Shown one piece after another: positions 37,681-45,921 of a DNA stretch of 64,000 nucleotides (the first letter of the stretch is position 1; each line of letters starts with the position of its first letter). This DNA comes from Bacteroidia bacterium. Its GTDB lineage: Bacteria; Bacteroidota; Bacteroidia; B-17B0; Aurantibacillaceae. A program made the position numbers and the translations under genes. The stretch covers positions 1 to 64,000 of the forward strand of contig JALHRL010000017.1 in the NCBI GenBank assembly GCA_022841465.1, read 5' to 3'. The notes beneath the pieces are model-generated. The model was not told the origin of the DNA. It did no database searches and saw only the letters and a list, made by a program, of their open reading frames with translations.

Positions 37681-39420
37681 TTAGTTTACTAAAGCAGTAA
37701 ATCCTGCATCAGAACGCATTTTTAAGAATTCACAATCATCTTTAGCATAAGCTTTCCAAGCTGCATCTTTTTCAATTGCAGTTTTTAAATTGTTAATTGC
37801 CTCTGCTGAGTTGTTTTGACGAGCATAAGAAACAGCTTTTAAATAAAAACTATAAGCAGCATCTTTTTCATTACTATTGTCAATCATTTCTTTTACACCA
37901 CCAGGGTTACCTGATAAAAATACAGCTAACGCCTTATTATGACCTTTAAAATCACCAATGTTACTTACTGCATCAGCATATCTACCATCACGGATATCAA
38001 TAAGACCCATGTTGTATTTTGCTTCCGGTAATGAACTAGCTTTTTTGTATAAATCCATTGCTGCTGTACGATTTCCGTTTTTTGCTTCAATAATACCTAA
38101 GTTATTAGATACTTCAGGAGCACCATTCGCAACTTTTTCAGCACGTTTAAACGCTTCACCTGCTTCAGCAACTTTGTTAGCCATTAATAATGCACCACCT
38201 AAATTGTTTGAAGTTCTCCAATCTGAAGCAAAACGAGTTTCAGCATTTTTGTAGATGGCAATTTTAGAATTTACATCGTCAACTAAATTAGCACCGTATA
38301 ATAATTCTTCTAAAGAAAGACTATCTGGTGTTGTATTAATTAAAGCTAAAATTTGCTCGTCATTTCTTGAAATTTTATCAACTAAAACAGTAATCTCACT
38401 TCTACGTAATTTTGGTAATACATTGTTCGCTAATTCTTTGTAAGTAGCTGATAAATTTTTAATTTCTTTACGACGTTGTTCAGCATCTTGGTACATGGTT
38501 AACACACGTAAGATTAAATCTTTGTCTGTCATGGTTGATGCTTCCATTAAACTTTTGAAACCTTCCCAGTCTTCTTTTGTAGTACCAATTTGGTATTGCT
38601 CTTTTGTTTTACCGAAAGTATTTTCTTTGTTTTTGTTTTTGTTAAATTCAGACATTACGGCTGATGAACCAGACTTTGCACGATCTTTCGCTAAGTTTTC
38701 GTTTTTATCTGTTTCTCCATCCGGTGAAGCGTAAGCAGATACATTAATACCGTTAAACTTATACCAAACTGAATTGATGTTGGTTTGAACAAATGTATTA
38801 AACGCCTTCATTTCTTCCGACTTTAATTCACCCGGACGAACGTTTGATTGGTTGATTAAGTAATAAATATGTGTAGTTTGGTTTGCAGGGTACGATTTTT
38901 GGAAATTATCTTTCCCCATTACCGGTTTCTCATCGTCTCTAACCAATAATGATGTTGCTAAAGTTCCATCAGCAATTTTAATTGGATCAAATTTCTTTTC
39001 CTTCTTTTTAACCTGACCCACAGCTCTAATTTCTACCTCTGCATTACGCATTCCTTTTTCAAAAGCTATTTTCTCAGAAGTATAACTAAAGGTTCCACCT
39101 GTAGAGTAACCAATTTTTTGACCACTACCGGTAGCTTTTTCACCAACTAAAACAATTGGCTTCATTGCTTTTTCTCCACCCGCATATTTTACAACAGGAG
39201 TAATTGTTAAAGTAACTTTTTTAGCAAACAATTTAGGATTAAATTTTCCACTTGCTCCAAATTGCAAACTATCCCCAATCATCTCGATTGGATTAGGGGT
39301 TATTGTATACTGAATGTCCTTTTGCTTTTTTAACATCTTACCAAGTCCATCACAACTTGATAAAATAACGGCTACAGATAAACCTGCTCCAATCGTACGT
39401 AAAATTTTTGAATTCATCAT
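37681..39420 (-). CDS. TPR lipoprotein with OmpA-like segment
   Basis: A 579-residue protein with a lipoprotein signal (lipobox ending at C23, VILSSCDG). A beta-rich N-terminal part (about 30-170) is followed by an OmpA-like segment (YKFNGINVSAYASPDGETDKN and KDRAKSGS; about 220-255), then several TPR units in the C-terminal 200 residues (SNNLGIIEAKNGNRTAAMDLY, KYNMGLIDIRDGRYADAV). It is likely anchored in the outer membrane and may touch peptidoglycan. It has its own promoter and terminator. Related lipoproteins occur in type IX secretion or gliding contexts, but I cannot name this one. Confidence 0.75.
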   Translation of the reverse strand: MMNSKILRTIGAGLSVAVILSSCDGLGKMLKKQKDIQYTITPNPIEMIGDSLQFGASGKFNPKLFAKKVTLTITPVVKYAGGEKAMKPIVLVGEKATGSGQKIGYSTGGTFSYTSEKIAFEKGMRNAEVEIRAVGQVKKKEKKFDPIKIADGTLATSLLVRDDEKPVMGKDNFQKSYPANQTTHIYYLINQSNVRPGELKSEEMKAFNTFVQTNINSVWYKFNGINVSAYASPDGETDKNENLAKDRAKSGSSAVMSEFNKNKNKENTFGKTKEQYQIGTTKEDWEGFKSLMEASTMTDKDLILRVLTMYQDAEQRRKEIKNLSATYKELANNVLPKLRRSEITVLVDKISRNDEQILALINTTPDSLSLEELLYGANLVDDVNSKIAIYKNAETRFASDWRTSNNLGGALLMANKVAEAGEAFKRAEKVANGAPEVSNNLGIIEAKNGNRTAAMDLYKKASSLPEAKYNMGLIDIRDGRYADAVSNIGDFKGHNKALAVFLSGNPGGVKEMIDNSNEKDAAYSFYLKAVSYARQNNSAEAINNLKTAIEKDAAWKAYAKDDCEFLKMRSDAGFTALVN

Positions 39421-39442
39421 GTTAGTTTTTATATGAGTCGAA

Positions 39443-39473
39443 CAAAAGTAAAAAAATTAATTAATTAAACGAA
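39443..39473 (-). promoter_or_regulatory. Promoter of the TPR lipoprotein gene
   Basis: On the minus strand TTCG (39473-39470), a 19-bp spacer and TACTTTTG (39450-39443) fit TTTG-N19-TAnnTTTG with one mismatch in the -33 box, 22 bp before the ATG. Confidence 0.75.
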
Positions 39474-39494
39474 CTTTTTTTTAACAAAATAAAA

Positions 39495-39517
39495 AAATCC
39501 ACCCATAAGGTGGATTT
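39495..39517 (-). terminator. Intrinsic terminator of rpsT
   Basis: The stem AAATCCACC/GGTGGATTT with loop CATAA lies 22 bp past the rpsT stop; the minus-strand 3' side runs into T residues. Confidence 0.85.
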
Positions 39518-39538
39518 CACTGGTGTTTTAACACTTAA

Positions 39539-39796
39539 TTACTTCTTTAAAGAGGCTACTTTCTTTGTTAACTTTGACTTAATATTAGCCGCTTTGTTTT
39601 TATGAATTATGCTCTTTTTTGCCAATTTATCCAACATCGATGATACTTTTGGTAACAATTCAGATGCTTCTTTTTTATCGTTTGTTGAACGTAATTTCTT
39701 CACGAATGTACGTGTAGTCTTAGAGTAATAGCGATTACTAACACGCTTTGCGTTGTTCGATCTGATTCTCTTTATAGCTGACTTATGATTTGCCAT
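39539..39796 (-). CDS. rpsT: 30S ribosomal protein S20
   Basis: An 85-residue, strongly basic protein with the S20 start [21 protein letters not shown] and the later [17 protein letters not shown] segment that binds 16S rRNA. Length is normal. The gene is monocistronic, with a perfect Bacteroidota promoter upstream and a hairpin terminator downstream. Confidence 0.97.
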   Translation of the reverse strand: MANHKSAIKRIRSNNAKRVSNRYYSKTTRTFVKKLRSTNDKKEASELLPKVSSMLDKLAKKSIIHKNKAANIKSKLTKKVASLKK

Positions 39797-39833
39797 TGCC
39801 TATTTTCTTTTAATTTCTAATTTTTAAGGAGTG

Positions 39834-39863
39834 CAAATATACTAATTTTTTCAAATAAACAAA
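39834..39863 (-). promoter_or_regulatory. rpsT promoter
   Basis: On the minus strand TTTG (39863-39860), an 18-bp spacer and TATATTTG (39841-39834) match the primary sigma consensus of Bacteroidota, 37 bp before the ATG. Confidence 0.88.
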
Positions 39864-39924
39864 TGTTAAAAACAATTTTCCGTATCTTTATTAATATTGG
39901 GTTAATTTGTAGTTATTAGTGCTA

Positions 39925-41022
39925 ATGAAGCCTCTTAAAATACTTCTTTTAGGTCTTTTTTTGCTTGTTTCCGGCGTTTTTGGCCAAACAAACATTAATC
40001 CCTTGCCCGAAAAAAACCTTGTTCCAAACGGTAGCTTTGAAAATTACCGCAAAAAATCAAGCAATATTAAAGCCGCTATTCCCTGGATGCAAAAAGCATC
40101 TGTAGATTTTTATCAAAAACCTTTAGATAATGATACTACTGCTGATAAAGGTGCCCTTGATGGAAATTGCTATGCCGGCTTAAGGTATCAGAAAAAATAC
40201 AAAGAATTAATTCAGGTAAAATTATCTGAAATGCTGCATCGTGGCTATACTTACGAATTTACCATGTATGTTAAATTGGCTTTTTGGAGCAATGCCACCC
40301 TAAAATCGTTTGGTGTTTTATTTACAAAAGGAGGTTACACCGGACAGGGAAGTGTGGTAAAAGCAAATGTTGTAGATACAATTACTAAAAAAGGTGGTTT
40401 AAATAATAATTTTAGGTGGTTTAAGGTGAAGGGTTATTATAAAGCAGATGGAGGTGAGAAATTTATTACCATTGGAAATTTTGCCGCGGACATGAAAAAA
40501 GATATGTTACGCATGAATATATTAAAACCCGGTTTTAAAGAAGCTTATTATTTTGTAGATAATATTAGTTTAAAACGACATATTTTACCGGATGAAATTG
40601 TGGATGTAGAAATTGTTGGTCCTGCTAAAAAGAAGTTTGAAGAAGACAGTGTTTTAAAAGTTAATTCAGAAATAAAAGTAGGAGATAAAATTGCTTTAAA
40701 AAATATTTTCTTTGATAAAGGCCATTATTATTTGTTACCTGAATCGTATGCAGAACTAAACAAACTTGCACAATTTCTTTATCGAAACCCGCAACTAACC
40801 ATTCAAATAAACGGACATAGTGATAATACCGGGCTTAAATTAAAAAACCAAAAAATGAGCGAGTTGCGCGCACGCGAAGTTTTTGAATACCTTATTAAAA
40901 AAGGTGTACAAAACAAAATGCTATTTAAAGGATTCGGAAGTTCGCAGCCCATTGCACCTAACGAAACAGATGAAGGAAAAGCAAAAAACCGAAGAGTAGA
41001 ATTTGAAATTTTACAGAAGTAA
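39925..41022 (+). CDS. OmpA-family outer-membrane protein
   Basis: A 365-residue protein from the ATG at 39925; a GTG two codons earlier is possible. A signal peptide is followed by a beta-sandwich N-terminal domain (about 30-215; NLVPNGSFENYRK, reminiscent of carbohydrate-binding modules). The C-terminal OmpA domain (about 245-365) has NIFFDKGHYYLLPES, INGHSDNTG and KNRRVEFEI, which bind peptidoglycan. Role inferred: tethering of the outer membrane to the cell wall. Confidence 0.88.
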   Translation: MKPLKILLLGLFLLVSGVFGQTNINPLPEKNLVPNGSFENYRKKSSNIKAAIPWMQKASVDFYQKPLDNDTTADKGALDGNCYAGLRYQKKYKELIQVKLSEMLHRGYTYEFTMYVKLAFWSNATLKSFGVLFTKGGYTGQGSVVKANVVDTITKKGGLNNNFRWFKVKGYYKADGGEKFITIGNFAADMKKDMLRMNILKPGFKEAYYFVDNISLKRHILPDEIVDVEIVGPAKKKFEEDSVLKVNSEIKVGDKIALKNIFFDKGHYYLLPESYAELNKLAQFLYRNPQLTIQINGHSDNTGLKLKNQKMSELRAREVFEYLIKKGVQNKMLFKGFGSSQPIAPNETDEGKAKNRRVEFEILQK

Positions 41023-41052
41023 TTCTGAAAGTAAGAAGTTAAAACGACTTAT

Positions 41053-41077
41053 GACTAGAGACTAACGACTAGAGACT
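41053..41077. repeat. Short 14-bp-period repeat before wecB
   Basis: GACTAGAGACT occurs at 41053 and 41067, a 14-bp period. It lies 10 bp before the epimerase gene and resembles the 14-bp repeats after groEL. Confidence 0.6.
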
Positions 41078-41086
41078 ATTTAAAAA

Positions 41087-42232
41087 ATGAAAATTGTTAC
41101 CATTATAGGGGCTCGCCCACAAATTATAAAAGCTGCTGCATTGAGCAGGGCTATTTTAAATAATTATAAAAATAAAATTACCGAAGTAATTGTTCACACC
41201 GGGCAACATTACGACGAAAATATGAGTCAGGTTTTTTTTACAGAACTTGGTATACCTCAGCCCAATTATAATTTAAATGTAGGAAGCGGTTCGCACGGTA
41301 AACAAACCGCAATAATGATTAGCAGAATTGAAGAGATTTTAATAAACGAAAAACCAAATGCAATTGTTTTGTACGGCGATACCAATTCAACCTTAGCCGG
41401 CGCCATTGCAGCTTCTAAAATACATGTTCCAATTGTACACATTGAAGCGGGTTTGCGTTCCTTTAATAAAAGCATGCCCGAAGAAGTAAATCGTATTTTG
41501 TGTGATCATGTTAGTACTTTGTTGTTTTCACCAACCTCAACCGGATACAAGAATTTATGTAACGAAGGTTTTAAAGAAAATAATGCTGCACCCTACTCTT
41601 TCAATAATCCTAAAATTTATCACAGTGGCGATGTGATGTACGATAACAGCATGCACTTTAGTAAAGAGGCCGAGAATAAAACTTCTATTTTGCAAAAAAA
41701 CGAGCTTCAAAAAAATAATTTTATTCTTGCTACCATTCATCGCAACAACAATACAGATGAACCGGAAAGATTAAATGCGCTTTTTACCGCATTAAATAAA
41801 ATTAGCTTAAATAATAAAGTTGATGTTGTATTGCCATTACACCCGCGCACAGCCAAACTTTTAAAAACAAATTTAAGCACCGGCTTATTTGAAGAAATAA
41901 AAAACAATAAGCAGTTTAAAATAATTGAACCTGCTTCGTTTTTAGAAATGATTGCACTTGAAAAAAATTGCTTCATGGTTATGACAGATAGTGGTGGGGT
42001 TCAAAAAGAGGCCTTCTATTTTGAAAAACCCTGCATTATTTTACGCCCTGAAACCGAGTGGGTAGAACTGGTAGAATGCGGTGCAGCAATTGTAACCGAT
42101 GCCAACGAAAAAAGAATTTTAGATGCTTTTACAACGTTAACTAGTAATAAAAACATTCAATACCCTAAATTATACGGTACTGGCAAAGCTGCTGAATTTA
42201 TTGCCGGAGAAATAATAAAACACCTTTCCTAA
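41087..42232 (+). CDS. wecB: Non-hydrolysing UDP-GlcNAc 2-epimerase family protein
   Basis: A 381-residue protein with the family motifs IGARPQIIKAA (7-17), HTGQHYDENMS, GDTNSTLAGAIA, HIEAGLRS with the following PEEVNR, ATIHRNNN and SGGVQKEAF. It interconverts UDP-GlcNAc and UDP-ManNAc. The same fold includes WbpI, which acts on UDP-GlcNAc3NAcA, and sequence reading alone cannot decide between them. The polysaccharide cluster 18 kb away has HisH/HisF paralogues of the kind that accompany WbpI, so the latter is possible. A terminator follows. Confidence 0.88.
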   Translation: MKIVTIIGARPQIIKAAALSRAILNNYKNKITEVIVHTGQHYDENMSQVFFTELGIPQPNYNLNVGSGSHGKQTAIMISRIEEILINEKPNAIVLYGDTNSTLAGAIAASKIHVPIVHIEAGLRSFNKSMPEEVNRILCDHVSTLLFSPTSTGYKNLCNEGFKENNAAPYSFNNPKIYHSGDVMYDNSMHFSKEAENKTSILQKNELQKNNFILATIHRNNNTDEPERLNALFTALNKISLNNKVDVVLPLHPRTAKLLKTNLSTGLFEEIKNNKQFKIIEPASFLEMIALEKNCFMVMTDSGGVQKEAFYFEKPCIILRPETEWVELVECGAAIVTDANEKRILDAFTTLTSNKNIQYPKLYGTGKAAEFIAGEIIKHLS

Positions 42233-42237
42233 AACAA

Positions 42238-42263
42238 AAAACTCCGCTAGTAGGCGGAGTTTT
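42238..42263. terminator. Intrinsic terminator between convergent genes
   Basis: The stem AAAACTCCGC/GCGGAGTTTT (42238-42247, 42254-42263) with a 6-nt loop lies 5 bp past the epimerase stop. It can serve both directions. Confidence 0.88.
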
Positions 42264-42290
42264 AAATTTTAATTTCAAAATTACCCTTCA

Positions 42291-43208
42291 TTAAAACATA
42301 ATTCCAATATTTAAGCGAACTGCTCTTGCAAAATGCCCTTGATTAAAGTTTGCAAAACTCCAACCATTAGAATCGTATGTATTATCTGCTCCCTTCGTTA
42401 AATACTTTGAATCTTTACGAACTAAATTGGTAAACGATTGAAAATAATTTGCAGAAATAAACAACGAAGTAGATCCTGCAATTCTGTAATCAACACCAAA
42501 TCCTAAATTCATGCCAAATCGGAAAGGTAACAAAGTACCTTCTTTTGCTAAGTTAATATTCTTCTTTTCTAAATCTGCTTCCTTTAAAAATGCAGAGGTT
42601 ACAGATGTTCCTGTACTGGTGGTTTTTATTCCAGAAACATAAGTATCATTTCCTTTTAAACCTGCTCTTATTCCCATTTCTCCACCAAATAAAAACACAT
42701 AACGTAAACCACTATACTCTTGCGTCATCATTTTTAACAAAATTGGAATTGTAACATAGGTAGATTTGTATCTTCTATCATTCATTATTAATTGCGTGTT
42801 ACCATTAGCTAACTCGTACTCGTTACTCTTCAAGCCATCTTTTGCTTCCACCAAATTATGCTCTTTATCAACAACCATGTTTGCGCTAAAGTAATTATTA
42901 ACATCACTTACATATTTATACTTTATAAATCCACCATCAAACTCTCCACCTATACCAGTAGAAAAATGAATTAATTGCGAAAGTTTAAAATCTAACATTA
43001 AACCAAAACCAAAACCCATTACAGTTCCACCATTTTTGGCATTATCGTTATTACTACTTAGCCAGCACGCTTGCGGTGTAATTTTTAATCCAAAGCGAAA
43101 CTTCCTGTCAAATTCCTGTTGTTTATCAACAGTAGAAGGTGCATCCTGCGCAAAAGAACTTGTTTGAAACATAAATACTGTTCCCAAAATAAATAATATC
43201 TTTTTCAT
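42291..43208 (-). CDS. PorT-like outer-membrane beta-barrel protein
   Basis: A 305-residue protein with a signal peptide (MKKILFILGTVFMFQTSSFAQ) and alternating strands of the outer-membrane beta-barrel class: FRFGLKITPQACWL, GFGFGLMLDFKL, IPILLKMMTQ, FGVDYRIAGSTSLFISANYF. The terminal strand RLNIGIMF supports outer-membrane insertion. Family resemblance is to PorT/OmpW-type barrels. PorT itself is a type IX secretion component, but I cannot assign orthology. Its promoter overlaps the start of the divergent gldB gene. Confidence 0.75.
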   Translation of the reverse strand: MKKILFILGTVFMFQTSSFAQDAPSTVDKQQEFDRKFRFGLKITPQACWLSSNNDNAKNGGTVMGFGFGLMLDFKLSQLIHFSTGIGGEFDGGFIKYKYVSDVNNYFSANMVVDKEHNLVEAKDGLKSNEYELANGNTQLIMNDRRYKSTYVTIPILLKMMTQEYSGLRYVFLFGGEMGIRAGLKGNDTYVSGIKTTSTGTSVTSAFLKEADLEKKNINLAKEGTLLPFRFGMNLGFGVDYRIAGSTSLFISANYFQSFTNLVRKDSKYLTKGADNTYDSNGWSFANFNQGHFARAVRLNIGIMF

Positions 43209-43233
43209 GGTATTGATTTTACAATTAACTTTA

Positions 43234-43263
43234 CAAATATAAAAAATTATTCATGTTACCAAA
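43234..43263 (-). promoter_or_regulatory. Promoter of PorT-like gene, overlapping gldB start
   Basis: On the minus strand TTTG (43263-43260), an 18-bp spacer and TATATTTG (43241-43234) fit the Bacteroidota consensus perfectly. The -33 box lies inside codons 3-4 of gldB on the other strand. Confidence 0.85.
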
Positions 43264-44278
43264 CATTAACAAACTTCTTCTTTTTATCACAATTTCAGCT
43301 ATTGTTTGTTCGTGTAGCAATAACCGCTTTGAGGTTGACACCGATAAAGTTGAAATACCCGCTATTAGGGTTCAAAATTTAGCGATAGATGTAACATCCA
43401 TCACAGAAAAAAATATTACCGAAAAAACAGCTGAATTAAGAAACAAATACGGTAAATTTTATGAGAGATATGTAGTAAGCATTATTTGCGACGGAGGAAT
43501 TTCTGATAGCCTATACCCTTCTCAAATGCTGCAATTTTTAAATGATAAAGATATGGCGGCTACCTATAAATACATCGCTGAAAAATATCCTGAAAAAGAA
43601 CTTGCAGTAATTAACGATGAATTACTAAAAGGCATCAAACGTTTTCATTATTTCTTCCCAAAAAAACAAGTACCCAAATATTTAACTGCCTGCATGAGTG
43701 GCTTTAATTATGCCGTTGCGTTTACCGACAGTACCCTAGGTTACGGTTTAGATATGTACCTGGGTGAAAAAGCACCTTTTTACAGTATGTTAAATTGGCC
43801 GCAATACAAAACGCGCATCATGAATAAAGAGCATTTGCCATCTGATGTAATGCGTGGTTGGCTTTTAAACGAATTTGATAATACAAGCGCAAACAACACC
43901 TTGGTTTTTCATACTATTTTTTATGGCAAACTTTATTTCGCAACCAAACAATTAATGCCCAATGCGCACGACAGTATAATAATTGGTTATACCACCAAAC
44001 AAATGGAATATTGCAAAGCCTACGAAAAAAACTTATGGGGCTATATGGCAGATAAAAACAGATTATATGAAAACAATATGCGCACTATTCAGGAATTAAC
44101 CGGCGAAGGACCATTTACGGCAGCAATTAGTAAAGAGTGCCCGCCGGGTATTGCAAAATGGATTGGATGGCAAATTGTAAAAAATTACATGAATAAAAAC
44201 GAAGATGTAACCCTTGAACAATTGATGAATGAAAAAGACGCACAAAAAATTTTAAACAAAAGTAAATACAGACCTTAA
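43253..44278 (+). CDS. gldB: Gliding motility lipoprotein GldB
   Basis: A 341-residue lipoprotein (signal peptide with lipobox ending at C21, IVCSC). The body matches GldB: VDTDKVEIPAIRVQNL near the N-terminus, YPEKELAVINDEL, HYFFPKKQVPKYLTACMSGFN, LDMYLGEKAPFY and the GEGPFTAAISKECPPGIAKWIGW segment near the end. It is needed for gliding and type IX secretion in Flavobacterium. It is found in many non-gliding Bacteroidota as well. gldC follows, as in other genomes. Confidence 0.88.
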   Translation: MLPNINKLLLFITISAIVCSCSNNRFEVDTDKVEIPAIRVQNLAIDVTSITEKNITEKTAELRNKYGKFYERYVVSIICDGGISDSLYPSQMLQFLNDKDMAATYKYIAEKYPEKELAVINDELLKGIKRFHYFFPKKQVPKYLTACMSGFNYAVAFTDSTLGYGLDMYLGEKAPFYSMLNWPQYKTRIMNKEHLPSDVMRGWLLNEFDNTSANNTLVFHTIFYGKLYFATKQLMPNAHDSIIIGYTTKQMEYCKAYEKNLWGYMADKNRLYENNMRTIQELTGEGPFTAAISKECPPGIAKWIGWQIVKNYMNKNEDVTLEQLMNEKDAQKILNKSKYRP

Positions 44279-44427
44279 AGTAATTTTGAATGATGAATGA
44301 TGAGTTTTGAATTACTTTAATTAACTATAAAAAAGAAGAAACTATAATAAGAAATTAGAAAGAATAAATTTGCCACAAATTCCATTCTTTATTCTTTCAA
44401 TGAATAAAACTACGCTAAAAAAACATT

Positions 44428-44751
44428 ATGAAAACAAGCGAAATAAAATTTAAAGTAACAGTAGATGATAATCATTTACCCGTAGATATAAAGTGGGAAG
44501 CTGCGGATGCAGGTGAAAGCAGTCATGCTAAAAGCGCCATGATTGCCCTTTGGGATGCTAAAGAAAATAACACCTTACGAATTGATTTATGGACCAAAGA
44601 CATGAGTGTTGACGAAATGAAAAAGTTTTATCACCAAAATGTGATGACGCTTACCGATACTTACGTTCGTGCTACTAATGATGACGATACCGCAAAAAAA
44701 GTAAAAGAATTGTTTGCACAAATTGGCAAAGAATTAGGTGTTTTAAAATAA
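44428..44751 (+). CDS. gldC: Gliding motility protein GldC
   Basis: A 107-residue protein with the GldC pattern: KTSEIKFKVTVDDNHLPVDIKWEA (start), AMIALWDAKENNTLRIDLWTKDMSVDEMK and YVRATNDDDTAKKVKEL. It is a small soluble or periphery-associated protein linked genetically with gldB. The 3' end overlaps the convergent mnmA gene by 9 bp. Confidence 0.92.
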   Translation: MKTSEIKFKVTVDDNHLPVDIKWEAADAGESSHAKSAMIALWDAKENNTLRIDLWTKDMSVDEMKKFYHQNVMTLTDTYVRATNDDDTAKKVKELFAQIGKELGVLK

Positions 44752-45846
44752 TGGGTGCGATTTCCGTTCAATAAAACCACCACCAACTAAATCATCTCCT
44801 TCGTATATAACCGCGCTTTGGCCGGGTGCTACACCACTTACCGGCTCATGAAAAATTACGTCTAATTTATTTTCTATGTTATTAATAGTTGCCATGGTTC
44901 CTGCATCTTTATAACGTATTTTAGTTAAGCCAACAAAATCTGCAGACAATGTTTCGTACTTTATTAAATTATAATCGCGTACACGCAAATGATTTTCTAA
45001 CAAATCATCTTTATCGCCCAGTATTACCGTATTGGTTTCCGGAATAATTTCTTTCACAAAAACAGGTTCGCCCATGGCAATTTCTAAACCTTTACGCTGT
45101 CCAATGGTATAAAAAGGGTAACCGCGATGTTTGCCTACTTTTTTATCTTTATAAATATAATCGCCACCATCAACTTTTGCTTCCAAATCGGGCATACGGT
45201 GTTTTAAAAACGCGCGGTAATCGTTATCGGGTACAAAGCAAATATCATAGCTCTCGCTTTTATTGGCCAGGTCGTAAAAACCTGCATCCTTAGCCATTTG
45301 GCGTATTTCACTTTTTTTAAACCCGCCTAAAGGAAACATGGTGCGGTTTAAACATTCTTGGTCTAAACCCCACAGCACGTAAGTTTGATCTTTGGTTAAA
45401 TCAACTCCTTTATGAATTAAAGTACGGTTGTTTTCTTTTCTAAGGCGCGCATAATGTCCGGTTGCAATAAACTCACAATCCAGCATATCTGCACGTTTTA
45501 AAAGAGCGTCCCACTTTATGTGTGTATTGCACAACACGCAAGGGTTTGGTGTTCGTCCGGCTAAATATTCTTCCACAAAATTATTTATGATTTGTTCACC
45601 AAACTCTCCTCTAATATCTAAAATATAATGCGGAAATCCCATGTTAACCGCCATAGTGCGGGCATCGTTAATGCTATCTAAACTGCAACATCCGGTTTCG
45701 CGGGTGCTGGAGCCGGAACTTTCGTAATCCCAGGTTTTCATGGTAATGCCAATAACTTCATAACCTTGTTCATGAAGCATCATAGCGGTAACACTGCTGT
45801 CAATACCACCACTCATGGCCACTAAAACTTTACCGCGCTTACTCAT
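44743..45846 (-). CDS. mnmA: tRNA-specific 2-thiouridylase MnmA
   Basis: A 367-residue enzyme with the PP-loop SGGIDSS (12-18), catalytic cysteines C103 in NPCVLCN and C203 in SYDICFVPDN, GHYARL (130-135) and the GQRKGL segment. It thiolates U34 of the Lys, Glu and Gln tRNAs using ATP and persulfide sulfur. It has the insertion with GCCSLDSINDA (52-62) that I associate with Bacteroidota MnmA. Length is normal. Confidence 0.95.
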   Translation of the reverse strand: MSKRGKVLVAMSGGIDSSVTAMMLHEQGYEVIGITMKTWDYESSGSSTRETGCCSLDSINDARTMAVNMGFPHYILDIRGEFGEQIINNFVEEYLAGRTPNPCVLCNTHIKWDALLKRADMLDCEFIATGHYARLRKENNRTLIHKGVDLTKDQTYVLWGLDQECLNRTMFPLGGFKKSEIRQMAKDAGFYDLANKSESYDICFVPDNDYRAFLKHRMPDLEAKVDGGDYIYKDKKVGKHRGYPFYTIGQRKGLEIAMGEPVFVKEIIPETNTVILGDKDDLLENHLRVRDYNLIKYETLSADFVGLTKIRYKDAGTMATINNIENKLDVIFHEPVSGVAPGQSAVIYEGDDLVGGGFIERKSHPLF

Positions 45847-45876
45847 TTAATAAAAAACACTAGGCTTAATTACCTG

Positions 45877-45884
45877 CAAAGGTA
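45877..45884 (-). promoter_or_regulatory. Probable -7 element of mnmA
   Basis: TACCTTTG on the minus strand fits TAnnTTTG exactly, 31 bp before the mnmA ATG. No TTTG at the right distance is seen upstream, so only half the promoter is supported. Confidence 0.5.
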
Positions 45885-45921
45885 ACAAGAATAGTGTTTA
45901 AATGTTGGGGGAAATAAGAAA

